64,000 bases of DNA from positions 1,364,001 to 1,428,000 of the forward strand of contig NZ_CP080627.1 of NCBI RefSeq assembly GCF_025917315.1. Direction: 5' to 3'. A model generated the notes under the pieces. It saw nothing but the letters and a program-made list of their open reading frames with translations, made no database searches and was not told where the DNA came from. The stretch is from Halomonas qaidamensis. GTDB taxonomy: Bacteria; Pseudomonadota; Gammaproteobacteria; Pseudomonadales; Halomonadaceae. This document shows, piece after piece, positions 54,311 through 63,850 of this stretch. Within the stretch, counting starts at the first letter, position 1. Each line of letters starts with the position of its first letter. The translations under genes were made by a program, and so were the position numbers.

Positions 54311-56002
54311 ATGAACGACATGATCGCCATTTATGCCATCGTGGCATTACTTGGTGTGCCATTGGGGATATATATCGCCCGCGCGCTAAGTACCCAGCCA
54401 AGTCAAATAGACACGCTATTCAGAGTGATAGAGACGCCTATTTATCGATTAGCAGGCGTTAATAGTCAAAGCGTGATGACGTGGCAAGTCTATGCGCTAG
54501 CCATTTTGAAGCTGCATGTAGGCTTGATACTGCTGGCATGGTTGGTGTTTATGTGTCAGGGCTTGCTGCCCCTGAATCCTGATGGCATACCCGGCATGAA
54601 GTGGGATACTGCGCTCCACACAGCGGTATCATTTGCCACCAACACTAACCAGCAGCACTACTCGGGCCAGGCGCAGCTCTCCCATCTGAGTCAAACCTTT
54701 GCCATTGTAACGCTGCAGTTTTTAACACCTGCCACGGGGCTCGCTGTACTGGTCGCAATAGCCCGTACCTTGCTTGTCGCTCGGCCTGCGGGAGCGTTAA
54801 AAGGGGTTGGTAATTACTACCATGACTTGACCCGTACAGTGGTGCGCGTGATGTTGCCGCTGGCAGCAGTGGTGGCGCTGTTGCTGACCTCGCAAGGAGT
54901 GCCTTCCAGCTACCAAGCGGCGCATCAAGTGGAAATGCTGGACTCGCAAGTGGAAGAAGTGCAGTCGATTCCCTTAGGGCCGGTTGCATCTATGGTCGCG
55001 ATCAAGCAGCTGGGCACCAATGGTGGTGGCTGGTACGGGCCAAACTCTAGCGTTCCGCTTGAAAACCCAACGCCGTTGGCCAATGTGATTGAAACTGCTT
55101 CCCTGACGATCATTCCCTTCGCATTACTGATTGCCATTGCACTTATTAGTGGCCGACGCCGATTAATGATGGGCATTGGTGCTGTGATGCTGACGTTCTC
55201 GCTGATTTCCACCTCTGTAGTGGTCTCTTCGGAACGTATGCCGAATGCTGCCCTTTCCGAGCTTTCTCAGCCCGGCGCTAATTTGGAAGGCAAAGAACTG
55301 CGTTTTGGTACCGATCTTTCCGCTTTATGGGGCAGCTGGACAACACAAACATCGAACGGCTCCGTTAACGCCATGCACGACAGCTTTAACCCCATGGGCG
55401 GCATGATGGTGTTGATGGATATGTTTGTGAACGTCACCTTTGGCGGCGTAGGTGTTGGGCTTATTGGCTTCTTTCTATATCTGATGTTGGCGGCTTTTGT
55501 TGGCTCATTGATGGTCGGTAGAGCGCCAGAGTTGTTTGGCAAACCGCTTGAAACCCGTGAAATGCGTTGGATCTCGCTAGCAATCCTGGCGCAGCCGTTA
55601 GTCATTCTTGGTCTTTCCGCGCTTACCGTAGCGATGCCTAGCGCTGCTGGAACCTCAAACCCTGGTTTCCACGGACTATCCCAAGTGCTTTACGAATTTA
55701 CCTCTGCCTTTGCCAATAACGGCTCTGGTTTTGAAGGGCTTGGCGATGATACGCCGTGGTGGAACCTCGCCTGTGTTATTGCACTGATGGTCGGCCGATT
55801 CCTGCCAATGTTGGTGCCATTAGCGGTGGCCGGATGGCTGGCAGCGAAGCGCACTGCACCCGCAGGACGCGGCACCTTACCGATGGATAGCCCGGCATTT
55901 ATGGGATTGACCGCCGGTGTGATTGTAATTGTTAACTTGCTGGGCTTCTTACCGGCGTTAGTGCTTGGCCCGATTGCTGAAGCCGTGACGCAAGGCTTCT
56001 AG
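54311..56002 (+). CDS. kdpA: Potassium-binding and channel subunit of the Kdp ATPase
   Basis: A 563-residue polytopic protein with ten or so helices. The four selectivity-filter regions are recognisable: NTNQQHYSG, QLGTNGGGWYGPNS, SFNPMGGMMV and FANNGSGFEGLG. It binds K+ at high affinity and is coupled to KdpB. TAGGAG precedes the ATG. Confidence 0.97.
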   Translation: MNDMIAIYAIVALLGVPLGIYIARALSTQPSQIDTLFRVIETPIYRLAGVNSQSVMTWQVYALAILKLHVGLILLAWLVFMCQGLLPLNPDGIPGMKWDTALHTAVSFATNTNQQHYSGQAQLSHLSQTFAIVTLQFLTPATGLAVLVAIARTLLVARPAGALKGVGNYYHDLTRTVVRVMLPLAAVVALLLTSQGVPSSYQAAHQVEMLDSQVEEVQSIPLGPVASMVAIKQLGTNGGGWYGPNSSVPLENPTPLANVIETASLTIIPFALLIAIALISGRRRLMMGIGAVMLTFSLISTSVVVSSERMPNAALSELSQPGANLEGKELRFGTDLSALWGSWTTQTSNGSVNAMHDSFNPMGGMMVLMDMFVNVTFGGVGVGLIGFFLYLMLAAFVGSLMVGRAPELFGKPLETREMRWISLAILAQPLVILGLSALTVAMPSAAGTSNPGFHGLSQVLYEFTSAFANNGSGFEGLGDDTPWWNLACVIALMVGRFLPMLVPLAVAGWLAAKRTAPAGRGTLPMDSPAFMGLTAGVIVIVNLLGFLPALVLGPIAEAVTQGF

Positions 56003-56012
56003 GAGAAACGAG

Positions 56013-58049
56013 ATGTCACATACTGAGCTTGCTAAACCGCCGCGTCGTCCGCTACCCATTGGCCAGGTCGTCGCTGGGGCTGTGAAAGGACTTGCGCCTC
56101 GTCAACTCGCGCGCAACCCGGTGATGGCAGTGGTCGCTATTGGTACCGTCGTGTGCTTTGGGCTGACGCCAGTTGCTTTCGCCCAGGGAGAAAATGGCGG
56201 CTTTGCATTGGCCATCGCGTTGTTGTTGCTGGCTACCGTTCTGTTCGCCACGGGGGCCGAGTCGTTGGCAGAGTCACGTGGTAAAGCCCACGCTGGGGCG
56301 TTGCGTAAAACCAAGGGAGAGCTGAAGGCGGTTAAGCTGAATGCTGATGGTACGACGAGTAATGTGACGGCCGACTCTCTTCGCAAAGGCGATCGTGTGA
56401 AAGTTGTCGCGGGGGAGCTGATTCCCGCCGATGGCGATATCGTTGAAGGGGCTGCCTCGATCAATGAGTCGGCTGTCACCGGTGAATCTGCCCCCGTATT
56501 GCGTGAAGCGGGCACAGATAACAGCGGTGTCAGTGCCGGGACCAAAGTGCTGTCGGATCATCTGATTATTGAGGTCAGCGCTAACCCTGGCGAATCGTTG
56601 TTAGATCGCATGATTGCCCTGGTAGAAGGCGCCAACCGTCAGAAGACACCTTCCGAACTGGCGCTATCGGTACTCTTGGCAATGCTAACGCTGGTGTTTT
56701 TGATCGTGGTGGTCACGCTGGTTCCCATGGCGGCTTTCGTGGGCGTTGAAACCTCTACGGTTATGCTCGTGGCGTTGTTGGTTTGTTTGATTCCTACCAC
56801 CATTGGTGGCCTCTTACCTGCTATCGGTATTGCGGGTATGGAGCGCGCTATGCGGGCTAACCTGGTGGCTAAATCCGGTAAGGCCGTCGAGATTGCTGGC
56901 AGCATCGACACCTTGCTGCTGGACAAAACCGGCACGATAACGCTTGGCGATCGTCGTGCGACGGAGTTTGCTCCTTGCCAACAGGTTCTGCGTCAACGAG
57001 TTCGTGACGTGGCGTTTTTAACGTCCCTGGAAGACCCTACGCCGGAAGGTCGTTCAATTGTGGAGTTAGCCACTGAGCAGGGCGTCGACGTCCAGCTTAG
57101 TGAAGAAGCCGATGGTGCAACTTTTGAAGCGTTCAGTGCGGAAACACGCCTGTCAGGCGTTGATCTCACCAGCGGTAAAAAGCTGCGCAAGGGGGCTCCG
57201 AATGCTATTGCGGAGTGGGTTAAGGCCCAGGGCGGTGACATACCCAGCGATTACGAGCAGGTCATTGCACGTATCTCACGGGATGGTGCAACCCCTATTG
57301 CGGTGGCAGAAGGCAAACAGATTTTGGGCGTGGTGGCGCTGTCTGATGTGATTAAAAGCGGTATCGCGGAGAAGTTTGCTGAACTGCGTGCCATGGGTAT
57401 CAAAACCGTAATGATCACGGGCGACAACCCGATTACGGCGTCGGCTATTGCCGCGACGGCAGGCGTGGACGACTACATTGCCGAAGCCACGCCAGAGCGC
57501 AAGCTAGCGTTGATTCGCGAAGAGCAGGCCAGTGGTCGCTTGGTTGCCATGGTGGGTGATGGTACTAACGATGCTCCCGCTCTTGCTCAAGCTGATCTAG
57601 GGTTGGCAATGAACTCAGGCACCCAGGCAGCCCGTGAAGCGGCCAATATGGTGGATCTGGACTCTGACCCCGGCAAGCTGATTAGTGCGGTGGAAATTGG
57701 CAAGCAGTTGCTGGTTACCCGTGGCGCGCTGACGACGTTCTCGCTGGCGAATGATGTGGCTAAATACTTTGTTATTTTGCCCGCACTGTTTGCCGCCAGC
57801 TTCCCTGCGCTTGGCGTGCTTGACGTGATGAATTTGCACTCGCCGACTACGGCGGTGCTAGCGGCGGTGCTGTTCAACGCGTTAATCATTCCGGCATTGA
57901 TCCCCTTTGCCTTGCGCGGTGTGTCTGTAAAAGCGGCATCGGCAACGGAGCTATTGCGTCGAAATCTGCTGATTTATGGCCTGGGTGGGCTGCTGCTGCC
58001 ATTCCCTGCCATCAAGCTTCTCGACATGCTGATTGCGTTATTTATCTAG
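56013..58049 (+). CDS. kdpB: Catalytic P-type ATPase subunit of Kdp
   Basis: A 678-residue P-type ATPase. The actuator motif is VTGES, the phosphorylation site LLDKTGTITLG, and the hinge MVGDGTNDAPALAQA. Full length for the family. TAGGAGAAACG precedes ATG 56013, and the same AGGAGAAACG string precedes kdpC. Confidence 0.97.
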   Translation: MSHTELAKPPRRPLPIGQVVAGAVKGLAPRQLARNPVMAVVAIGTVVCFGLTPVAFAQGENGGFALAIALLLLATVLFATGAESLAESRGKAHAGALRKTKGELKAVKLNADGTTSNVTADSLRKGDRVKVVAGELIPADGDIVEGAASINESAVTGESAPVLREAGTDNSGVSAGTKVLSDHLIIEVSANPGESLLDRMIALVEGANRQKTPSELALSVLLAMLTLVFLIVVVTLVPMAAFVGVETSTVMLVALLVCLIPTTIGGLLPAIGIAGMERAMRANLVAKSGKAVEIAGSIDTLLLDKTGTITLGDRRATEFAPCQQVLRQRVRDVAFLTSLEDPTPEGRSIVELATEQGVDVQLSEEADGATFEAFSAETRLSGVDLTSGKKLRKGAPNAIAEWVKAQGGDIPSDYEQVIARISRDGATPIAVAEGKQILGVVALSDVIKSGIAEKFAELRAMGIKTVMITGDNPITASAIAATAGVDDYIAEATPERKLALIREEQASGRLVAMVGDGTNDAPALAQADLGLAMNSGTQAAREAANMVDLDSDPGKLISAVEIGKQLLVTRGALTTFSLANDVAKYFVILPALFAASFPALGVLDVMNLHSPTTAVLAAVLFNALIIPALIPFALRGVSVKAASATELLRRNLLIYGLGGLLLPFPAIKLLDMLIALFI

Positions 58050-58059
58050 GAGAAACGTC

Positions 58060-58743
58060 ATGAATGTGGATATGAAACGCCAGATCGCTGCGAATGACGA
58101 TGTGCTACAGGCAAAGGCCTCCTGGGGCCATGCACTTCGCTTTATGGTGGTAATGGCTGTTCTTCTGGGGCTGATTTACCCGCTAGTTACCACAACACTG
58201 GGCGGTTGGTTATTCCCCGAGCAGGCCCAAGGTAGTTTGGTTAGAGACGCTTCTGGTCGGGTGGTCGGGTCAAGCTTGGTGTCCCAAACGTTTGTCAGTG
58301 ATGAGTACTTTATTGGTCGCCCATCGGCGGCGGGCAATGACGCTGGTGGCGTCTCAGGGTCTAATTTGGCGCCGAGTAACGTATCGCTGCGTGAGCGTGC
58401 CCAGGCAGATGCAAATGCCATTGCTCAACGCGAAAACGTAAGTGTCGATCAAATCCCGGTCGATCTGATTACCGCGTCTGGGTCAGGTATCGACCCACAT
58501 ATCTCCCCCGAGGCGGCTGAGCTACAGGTTGCAAGAGTAGCGCAAGCACGTGGAATCGACGAAGCTACTGTGACAGAGCTAATTGAGCAAGCACTTGAAA
58601 ACACAGGCTGGTTGGGCTCGCCGGTGGTGAACGTGTTGCGGCTGAATGTCAGTTTGGATGATCGTTTTCCAGTATCATCAACCACCGCAGCGCCATTAAC
58701 CCCAGCCTCCGTCACCCCGACGGCTTCAGACACCATGGAGTAA
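58060..58743 (+). CDS. kdpC: Kdp accessory subunit C
   Basis: 227 residues from ATG 58060 (AGGAGAAACGTC upstream), so it does not overlap kdpB. One membrane helix near residues 29-50 (MVVMAVLLGLIYPLVTTTLG), then a periplasmic domain with FIGRPSAAGN, SNLAPSN and DLITASGSGIDPHISPEAA. The C-terminal tail of about 30 Thr/Pro/Ser-rich residues is longer than in E. coli KdpC. It links KdpA and KdpB and raises K+ affinity. Confidence 0.95.
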   Translation: MNVDMKRQIAANDDVLQAKASWGHALRFMVVMAVLLGLIYPLVTTTLGGWLFPEQAQGSLVRDASGRVVGSSLVSQTFVSDEYFIGRPSAAGNDAGGVSGSNLAPSNVSLRERAQADANAIAQRENVSVDQIPVDLITASGSGIDPHISPEAAELQVARVAQARGIDEATVTELIEQALENTGWLGSPVVNVLRLNVSLDDRFPVSSTTAAPLTPASVTPTASDTME

Positions 58744-58747
58744 ACCA

Positions 58748-61432
58748 ATGTATTCAGCGGATCAGCGACCCGATCCCAATACATTGCTAAAAGCCGCGCG
58801 CCGAGAGGCGCGCGGCTGTTTGCGTGTATTTCTGGGAGCCGCGCCCGGTGTCGGTAAAACCTACACCATGCTTCGCACCGCCCGTGAGCGGGCAGAGGAA
58901 GGTGAAGATATTGTAATTGGCGTGGTGGAGTCACACGGACGTGCCGATACCGAAGCCTTGTGTGATGGGTTGGCACGGCTTCCGTTAGCGCCTTTAAAGC
59001 ACCATGGCCGAACCTTCTATGAGTTTGATATTGATGCGGCCCTGGCGCGACGTCCCAGTATTTTGCTGGTGGACGAGCTTGCCCACCGTAATATCCCCGG
59101 CAGTCGGCATCCACGTCGTTACCAGGATATTGAAGAGCTGCTGGATGCAGGGATTGATGTGTGGACAACCGTTAACGTCCAGCATCTCGAGAGTTTGAAT
59201 GATGATGTCGCGCGGATTACTGGGATTCGCATGCGTGAAACGGTGCCCGATGCGCTGTTAGAACGTGCCCGCGATGTATCGCTTGTTGATTTAACCCCTG
59301 ACGAACTCCTTGAGCGCTTAAGACGTGGCAAAGTCTATATACCCGAGCAGGCCCGTGCTGCCATGGAAGGCTACTTTAATGAATCAAATCTCAACGCGCT
59401 GCGTGAGCTGGCGATTCAAACTATGGCCGAGCGCGTAGATGCCGATGTGAAGGTGGCAATGGATGCTGGTGGCAGGGCAGGCCCCTGGCCGGTAAGACCA
59501 CATCTGTTGGTGGTCATTAATGGAAGTGAAGACGACGTATCGCTGGTTCGCGCGGCTCATCGGATGGCCGAGCGGCGCTTAGCGGTATGGCGAGCGGTTT
59601 ATGTTGATAAAGGAAGTGTTTCTCCACAGCAGCAACTGGCCGTTGAACAAGTCTTCAGCCTGGTCGCTCGGCTGGGTGGCGATTCAATACGTTTACAAGG
59701 GCATAGCCAGCTAAGTGAGATTCTCAACTATGCACGCTCAATTAATGCGACCACTATTGTGGTGGGTCGCGAAGCGAAGCGTCGTTGGTGGAAATGGTCA
59801 CGGCCACTGGCCCAACGCTTGATGGCACATGCTGAGGCATTCGATATTGTTGTAGTGGCTAAAGGGGCTGTGAAACAACGCGCAAATCAATGGCAACATG
59901 GCTGGAAACTGCATCCTCCCCAGTTACTGGCCGCTAGCTTGGCGGTGATGGCATCCCTAGGGGTGGCTGTCATGCTGGAGCCCTGGCTTGAGCTAGCTAA
60001 CTTATCATTAGTGTTTTTAGTGGCCGTACTGTTCAGTGCGGTATGGGCGGGTACCGCGATGGCAATGTTCAGCGCCATCGCGAGCTTTTTAGCATTTAAC
60101 TTCTTCTTTACCGAGCCGCGTCTCACCTTTGCCATGGTGGAGCGTGGGCAGTTGCTAACGGCAGTTTTTTTCTTGCTCGTTGCCGTGGTGGTTGGGCAGC
60201 TTGCGGGTAGGGGGCGTCAGCGTTTAATTGCACTGCGTGCTAGCCGCGATCAAACTCAGCTTTTGTTGCGTTATGCCGAACAGCTATCAACCGCGACAGA
60301 CAGTACCAGTGCAGCAAAAATTGGTGTTGATACATTGGTGCAGTGTTTTGCAGTGCCCACGGTGTTTATTGAAAGCGCCGAAAGCGCGAATGAAGTGCGA
60401 GTTGTGCATGCACTGCCAGATTCAGAGCGATTGGACATAGCGGCCAAGCAGGCAGCGGTGTGGAGTTGGCAGCATCAAAAGCCCAGTGGCCAAGGCACCG
60501 ATACACTGAGCCAGCAGGCTTGGCGTTTAATACCATTGGCAGTGCAGGGAGAAAAAGTAGGGATGCTGGCGCTTAAACTGTCGGAAAGCCAAAAAGCGCT
60601 CAACCATGAACGAGAGTCGTTAATGGATACGTTAATACGGCAGCTCAGTATGGCGTTAGAACGCACTCGCTTAGTGGCGGAATTGAACACAACCCGTGTC
60701 TCTGAAGAGAATGAACGTCTGCGCTCTGCGTTACTCTCATCGGTGTCTCATGACCTACGGACACCGCTCTCTTCTATTATTGGCTCAGCCAGTTCATTGA
60801 TTGAACTAAAACCGCAGCTAAGCGAGAGCGACCAACGTGAGTTGCTTGATGGCATTTTGTCCGAAAGCGAGCGCCTCAATCGATACATACAAAACTTGTT
60901 GGATATGACCCGATTAGGGCACGGCACATTAAAAATTGAGCGGGATTGGGTAGCGTTTGACGACGTTATTAACTCAGCGCTTAAGCGCTTGGGCCAGTCG
61001 CTTAAGCATGTCGTTGTCCGCAAGTCTTGGCCTCCTTCGTTACCGCTACTTTATGTCCACCCTGCGCTGGTAGAACAAGCGTTGGTGAATGTCTTAGATA
61101 ATGCTCAACGTTTTTCACCGCCAGGGGGTGAGTTGAGCATCAAAGCGAACCTTAACGAAGGTGACCCCGAGACGTTGGTGATTACTGTTGAAGATCAAGG
61201 CCCGGGCATTTCTCCCGAGCTGCGCGAGCAGGTATTCGATATGTTTTACAGCGGTGGTGATGGCGACAGAAGTGCCCATGGCAGTGGCCTTGGTTTAGCC
61301 ATATGCCGTGGCATGATTGGTGCTCACGGCGGCACTATTACGGCTGATACCGGCGAAAGTGGGCGAGGCACTGCGATTATTATTACGCTGCCACTGTTAG
61401 GGGCAGAGATCAGGAGGGGTGATGAAGAGTGA
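58748..61432 (+). CDS. kdpD: Potassium-responsive sensor histidine kinase
   Basis: 894 residues. An N-terminal KdpD domain with Walker A GAAPGVGKTYTML, a universal-stress-like domain, four membrane helices near residues 395-500, a GAF region and a histidine kinase core with H668 (SSVSHDLRTPLSS). The ATP-binding lid GSGLGLAICRGMI is intact. It phosphorylates KdpE when K+ is low. It lies four bases after kdpC and overlaps kdpE by 11 bases. Confidence 0.96.
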   Translation: MYSADQRPDPNTLLKAARREARGCLRVFLGAAPGVGKTYTMLRTARERAEEGEDIVIGVVESHGRADTEALCDGLARLPLAPLKHHGRTFYEFDIDAALARRPSILLVDELAHRNIPGSRHPRRYQDIEELLDAGIDVWTTVNVQHLESLNDDVARITGIRMRETVPDALLERARDVSLVDLTPDELLERLRRGKVYIPEQARAAMEGYFNESNLNALRELAIQTMAERVDADVKVAMDAGGRAGPWPVRPHLLVVINGSEDDVSLVRAAHRMAERRLAVWRAVYVDKGSVSPQQQLAVEQVFSLVARLGGDSIRLQGHSQLSEILNYARSINATTIVVGREAKRRWWKWSRPLAQRLMAHAEAFDIVVVAKGAVKQRANQWQHGWKLHPPQLLAASLAVMASLGVAVMLEPWLELANLSLVFLVAVLFSAVWAGTAMAMFSAIASFLAFNFFFTEPRLTFAMVERGQLLTAVFFLLVAVVVGQLAGRGRQRLIALRASRDQTQLLLRYAEQLSTATDSTSAAKIGVDTLVQCFAVPTVFIESAESANEVRVVHALPDSERLDIAAKQAAVWSWQHQKPSGQGTDTLSQQAWRLIPLAVQGEKVGMLALKLSESQKALNHERESLMDTLIRQLSMALERTRLVAELNTTRVSEENERLRSALLSSVSHDLRTPLSSIIGSASSLIELKPQLSESDQRELLDGILSESERLNRYIQNLLDMTRLGHGTLKIERDWVAFDDVINSALKRLGQSLKHVVVRKSWPPSLPLLYVHPALVEQALVNVLDNAQRFSPPGGELSIKANLNEGDPETLVITVEDQGPGISPELREQVFDMFYSGGDGDRSAHGSGLGLAICRGMIGAHGGTITADTGESGRGTAIIITLPLLGAEIRRGDEE

Positions 61433-62144
61433 AGGCAGCGGTCGCATTCTGATTGTTGACGATGAGCAGCAGATTCGGCGTTTTCTGCGTATCAGTCTCG
61501 CCTCTCAAGGCTATGGGGTTTTAGAGGCGGAGAACGGTAAGCAGGCATTAGCCATGGTGTATACCCAAGCCCCTGACGTCGTACTGCTCGATTTAGGTTT
61601 GCCTGATATGGATGGGCATGAAGTACTGCAGGGGATACGTGAACACAGTACTGTGCCGGTTATTGTGGTATCTGTGCGTGATCGAGAAGAAGAGAAAGTC
61701 TTTTCGTTGGATAACGGTGCCAACGATTACGTTACCAAGCCCTTTGGCATTCAAGAGTTACTGGCGCGTATAAGGGCGGTATTGCGCTTGGCCCAAAAGG
61801 CTAGGGGAGAGCAAACATCAAGTTACTATGTCAGCCAGGGGTTAGCGATTGATCTGGAACTAAGGCGAGTCACACTACAGCAAGAAGATGTGCATTTAAC
61901 TCGAAAAGAGTTCGCTGTGTTAGCGCGCCTGTGTCGCTACGCTGGGCGTGTCGTGACGCAGACTCAGTTGTTAAAAGAAATTTGGGGGCCAACACATGTT
62001 GATGATACGCACTACTTGCGGATTGTGATCAGTCGACTAAGGCAGAAACTGGGGGATGACCCACAAACGCCCACCCTGCTTCAAACAGAAGCAGGCGTCG
62101 GGTATCGGTTATTGGTAGAAGCTGCGCTGCGCCCTGGAACATAG
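61422..62144 (+). CDS. kdpE: Kdp response regulator, OmpR family
   Basis: 240 residues from ATG 61422 (AGGAGG upstream; GTG 61419 is an alternative). The receiver domain has D13, D14, phosphoacceptor D57 (VVLLDLGLPDMDG) and the conserved Lys in YVTKPFG. The C-terminal winged helix matches OmpR/PhoB proteins (LTRKEFAVLARLCRYAGRVV). It activates kdpFABC. It is convergent with trkH, with 16 bases between stops. Confidence 0.96.
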   Translation: MKSEGSGRILIVDDEQQIRRFLRISLASQGYGVLEAENGKQALAMVYTQAPDVVLLDLGLPDMDGHEVLQGIREHSTVPVIVVSVRDREEEKVFSLDNGANDYVTKPFGIQELLARIRAVLRLAQKARGEQTSSYYVSQGLAIDLELRRVTLQQEDVHLTRKEFAVLARLCRYAGRVVTQTQLLKEIWGPTHVDDTHYLRIVISRLRQKLGDDPQTPTLLQTEAGVGYRLLVEAALRPGT

Positions 62145-62160
62145 CGTCGTTCTAAGCATG

Positions 62161-63648
62161 TTAGCGTCGCCAGAACATGGGGGTGAGCAGTACCACGACC
62201 GTTAAAATTTCCAGGCGACCCATTAACATACCGATGCACAGTAGCCATTTAGCGGCATCGGGTAGGGTTGCAAAGTTACCTGCCGGGCCAATGGTGTCAC
62301 CGAGACCAGGGCCTACATTCGCCACCGCAGTGGCCGCACCGGAAAGGGCAGTGACTAAGTCCAAACCCAACGCTGAAAGGCCCAGCGCAAGCACTGCAAT
62401 CGTAATAAAGAAGAAGAAAGAAAAGGCCACGACGCTACGAGAAATATCGCTAGTCACCGGCTGCTGGTTATAGCGCGTTGTGAAAACACCATTGGCATGA
62501 ATCAGATAACGCAACTGATTACGCAACATCAGCATAGCGATTTGGAACCGGAAAATCTTCATACCGCCGCTAGTAGAGCCGCTACAGCCACCCATAAACG
62601 TAAGATAGAAAAACGCCGCGATAGGTAGTGAACCCCACAGGGTATAGTCGTCGGATGCATAGCCAGTGGTGGTCACGACTGAAATGACGTTAAACGTGAC
62701 ATGGGTGAGTGAGACAAACCAATCATCGCCTTGTAAAACACGCCACGCGCTGAGAATCAAGATCGCTGTTAGCAGCAGTTTTAACAAGCCGCGCACTTGC
62801 TGGTCTTTCCAAAGTGCGCTGCGGGATGTGCGAATAAAGCGAATATACAAGACAAACGGTAGCGCACCACTGAGCATAAAAAAGCTACCCATCCATAGTA
62901 GCCACGGCTGCTCAGCGTAGGCACCAAACGATGCGTCGGAGTTGGCAAAGCCCCCGGTCGCCAGCGATGTCATTCCATGTACAACGGCATCTAGAGGGTG
63001 CATTCCTCCTGCCCAGTAGCTCAGCATCGCTACTAGTGTCAGCCCCACGTAGATACTTAGCGTCGCTTTCGCAATGCCGCCCGTACGGGGCATTACTTTA
63101 TCGGACCAGTCAGAAGATTCAGTGTGGAATAGCCGCATGCCGCCTACTTTTAGAAACGGCAGAATGGCGATGCCCATGACGATAATGCCGATACCCCCCA
63201 TCCACTGCATTAAGCCTCGCCACAGTTTTAGACCGTCGGATAAATCTTCGATCCCAGATAATATGGTTGACCCGGTGGTGGTAATCGCCGAGACGGACTC
63301 AAAGACTGCATTAGTGACACTAAGTTGGGGCGCACCTAAGATAAGCGGAAGGCTGGCAAAACAGCTAATGCTGGTCCAGCTGCCAGCCGTTAATATAAAC
63401 ATTTGCCAGGGCTTTAGTTCCAGCGAAACACGGCGGGTGAGCAGCCAAGTAATAAGCGTGGCGCTCAGAATAATTAAAAGAGACATCCCAAACGCGGGGG
63501 CGTCCGGATCTTTTTCAATAACCAGAACAATCCATGGCAGCGTCATAAACATGGCAAGCACTAACCATAACACTGCCATAATTTTAAAAATTTGCGCCCA
63601 ATTGCGGTAAGCGTCTCGATAGTAAATCCCGCTGGGAAAGATGGTCAT
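62161..63648 (-). CDS. trkH: Trk-type potassium channel subunit (TrkH/TrkI)
   Basis: A 495-residue membrane protein of the TrkH/KtrB superfamily. The four filter loops show SAITTTGSTI, GMTSLATGGFANSD, VVTTTGYASDD and AVANVGPGLGD. It conducts K+ under control of TrkA. H. elongata has both TrkH and TrkI; I cannot tell which of the two this is. Having it beside kdp and trkA forms one potassium locus. Confidence 0.94.
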   Translation of the reverse strand: MTIFPSGIYYRDAYRNWAQIFKIMAVLWLVLAMFMTLPWIVLVIEKDPDAPAFGMSLLIILSATLITWLLTRRVSLELKPWQMFILTAGSWTSISCFASLPLILGAPQLSVTNAVFESVSAITTTGSTILSGIEDLSDGLKLWRGLMQWMGGIGIIVMGIAILPFLKVGGMRLFHTESSDWSDKVMPRTGGIAKATLSIYVGLTLVAMLSYWAGGMHPLDAVVHGMTSLATGGFANSDASFGAYAEQPWLLWMGSFFMLSGALPFVLYIRFIRTSRSALWKDQQVRGLLKLLLTAILILSAWRVLQGDDWFVSLTHVTFNVISVVTTTGYASDDYTLWGSLPIAAFFYLTFMGGCSGSTSGGMKIFRFQIAMLMLRNQLRYLIHANGVFTTRYNQQPVTSDISRSVVAFSFFFFITIAVLALGLSALGLDLVTALSGAATAVANVGPGLGDTIGPAGNFATLPDAAKWLLCIGMLMGRLEILTVVVLLTPMFWRR

Positions 63649-63758
63649 AGATCCGCTCTTAAATTGCCCTAATGTTTATCGCGATATAACACCATGGCAA
63701 CCACAAAAAGTCCGTAAAATTTCTCTAAAAAAATACTCAAGTGATGAACTTAGTGATG

Positions 63759-63788
63759 AAAAAAACCGGCCCCATTAATGGTGCCGGT
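63759..63788 (-). terminator. Terminator of the right-edge sugar transporter operon
   Basis: ACCGGC (63765-63770) and GCCGGT (63783-63788) enclose a perfect CCATTAATGG core; on the minus strand a T-run follows (A-run 63759-63765). It lies 62 bases past the stop of the permease gene at the window edge. Confidence 0.8.
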
Positions 63789-63850
63789 GACGAGCAAGGT
63801 GCTCAAGCGAGGAAGCGGGAGTGGTGTACTGAGTAGTTAAATCCAGAAAT

